From Ifrita kowaldi (Eukaryota > Chordata > Aves > Passeriformes > Cinclosomatidae): a stretch of 64,000 nt of DNA. Below, one piece after another: positions 62,801 to 64,000 of the stretch. The stretch covers positions 301 to 64,300 of the forward strand of contig VZRS01000246.1 of the NCBI GenBank assembly GCA_013398055.1. The letters are read 5' to 3'. Each line of letters opens with the position of its first letter. Within the stretch, counting starts at the first letter, position 1. Both the position numbers and the translations under genes were made by a program. The notes under the pieces were generated by a model. It did no database searches and had not been told where the DNA came from. It was given only the letters and a program-made list of their open reading frames with translations.

Positions 62801-64000
62801 TGGAAAGTGGCTACACAGAGCCCATCAGGACTTTACTGCTCCATATAGACTTATGAAAGAAACTTTCTAGTTGCAGCTTTTGTAGGGTTAATCTGTCAGC
62901 ACATAACGAGAAACGTTCATCTGACACTGAGGCATGACAGTAAAAAGAGACAATGACCTAATAAAATACACAATTTTCACTTAATATAAGCAGGTTTGAT
63001 GGAAACATTTACAGACAGTCAAAGATATTTAATTAATTGAAAGATTCAGAACTGAGAACTACGGAGGTCAGAACAGCTATATGGCCATTATAGCACAATT
63101 TCTTTGCTTTCAACCCTATAGATCTCAGGTCTTCTTTTTTAAGGCCCATTATTTTAGAGATAATTAAAAACCTATAGCAAATGCAATTTAAAAAAATGTT
63201 TTTATTCATCACCACCAATTCAGTAAGATAAGATTTCATAGATTAAATTTTTTATCTAAAAACTGATTTTTATCATTATATATATTAAAAATGCTTTTAT
63301 TCTTTTTGCTAGGCTTTTTCTGCCCGATTATAAGCATGTATAAAGTGTCGGTTTTCTGCTATAGTAGATAGAAATTTTCTGCACTTGTAGTCTACTGCCA
63401 GTGGTGCAGCTACTGGCAGTCGATAATGTTTTAAGCATTTGCATCAGTGAGCACATTTTACAGGCACTTTGAGCTATCCTACCATGCATTTGAAGGAAAC
63501 ATTGTGTCTCTTTTGACCACAAATTGAATTTACTTGCAGGTCTCCATTTTATAAAATATGAAAAGATTATTGCCAGATTCAGTTTTGCGTTTTAAAGTGT
63601 CTCTTCCTAAGACAAACTGAAAGGCATTTTCAATCGGGAAAACCCTTGCTTTCCTGTAAAAAAACCCGAGGTTCAATATGGGGTATGAATACTGGGGGGA
63701 GCAAGGATGGGCATGTAGAAATGGTTTTAAGTTTTCAAAACCACATAGAATTCAAACCCAGAAGTTGGTAGGAATTAAAAATGACTTTTATTTCACAAGA
63801 TAAATTTCTTTATTACCGTCGAAGCACCTCCCCTTTTTAAAAATTGTATTATTCAAACCAACTCTCTCCTACTGCCGCATTAGGTGCTTTGTCATGAATA
63901 GCAAAGTTCTGGCAGGTCCAGTGCTGAGTGCCATTTTTCACCTTCTCCCTTTAAAACTGGCAAGAAACAAATATGCTGAGGAAGGAGTTTAAGGATATGT
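62801..64000. other. Intergenic, nothing recognised except a hairpin
   Basis: AT-rich to the window edge. A 9-bp hairpin lies at 63,394-63,420. No coding sequence supported. Confidence 0.45.
63394..63420. repeat. Perfect 9-bp inverted repeat (hairpin)
   Basis: ACTGCCAGT (63,394-63,402), a 9-base loop, then ACTGGCAGT (63,412-63,420). Confidence 0.7.

Overview
The window looks like a stretch of a bird chromosome. It is AT-rich with two strong CpG islands, has a compact vertebrate gene with GT-AG introns, and carries CR1 LINE fragments (young and very old) plus LTRs of avian endogenous-retrovirus type. There are no bacterial operons, rRNA or tRNA genes and no CRISPR. The species cannot be fixed from the sequence alone.

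Layout on the + axis: (i) 1-880 is a CpG island holding the start codon of a minus-strand gene that runs off the left edge. Its first residues (M-D-G-R) and its position next to SLC38A11 point to COBLL1. (ii) 881-24,589 is intergenic, with an ERVL-type LTR at 1,657-2,419, a CR1 fragment at 5,022-5,160, simple repeats and hairpins. (iii) 25,246-46,319 holds eleven coding exons of SLC38A11 on the minus strand, 433 residues joined in consistent phase. The first coding exon is not secure and should lie in or next to the CpG island at about 48.0-49.4 kb. That island is broken by a 506-base gap and flanked by an 82-bp duplication. (iv) Inside the 10.7-kb intron (30,575-41,272) sits a broken endogenous retrovirus in the same sense as the gene. 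It has an LTR with TATA and poly(A) signals, a primer-binding-like site, a membrane-protein-like ORF and a frameshifted gag-like ORF. It is followed by a degenerate CR1. (v) 49.4-64 kb is intergenic, upstream of SLC38A11. It contains a small isolated GC-rich block with a strong CTCF-like motif (about 54.74 kb), two CR1 fragments, a perfect 76-bp tandem duplication and hairpins.

The order COBLL1-SLC38A11, both read on the same strand, matches the known vertebrate arrangement next to the SCN sodium-channel cluster. SLC38A11 is a putative sodium-coupled neutral amino acid transporter and COBLL1 a WH2-type actin-linked protein; they are neighbours, not partners in a pathway.

I found no convincing undescribed biological system. 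The most useful observations are the assembly problems around SLC38A11 exon 1, the sense-oriented intronic ERV, and the isolated CTCF-like island. Isolated single Ns tend to mark junctions of repeats or GC-rich sequence.
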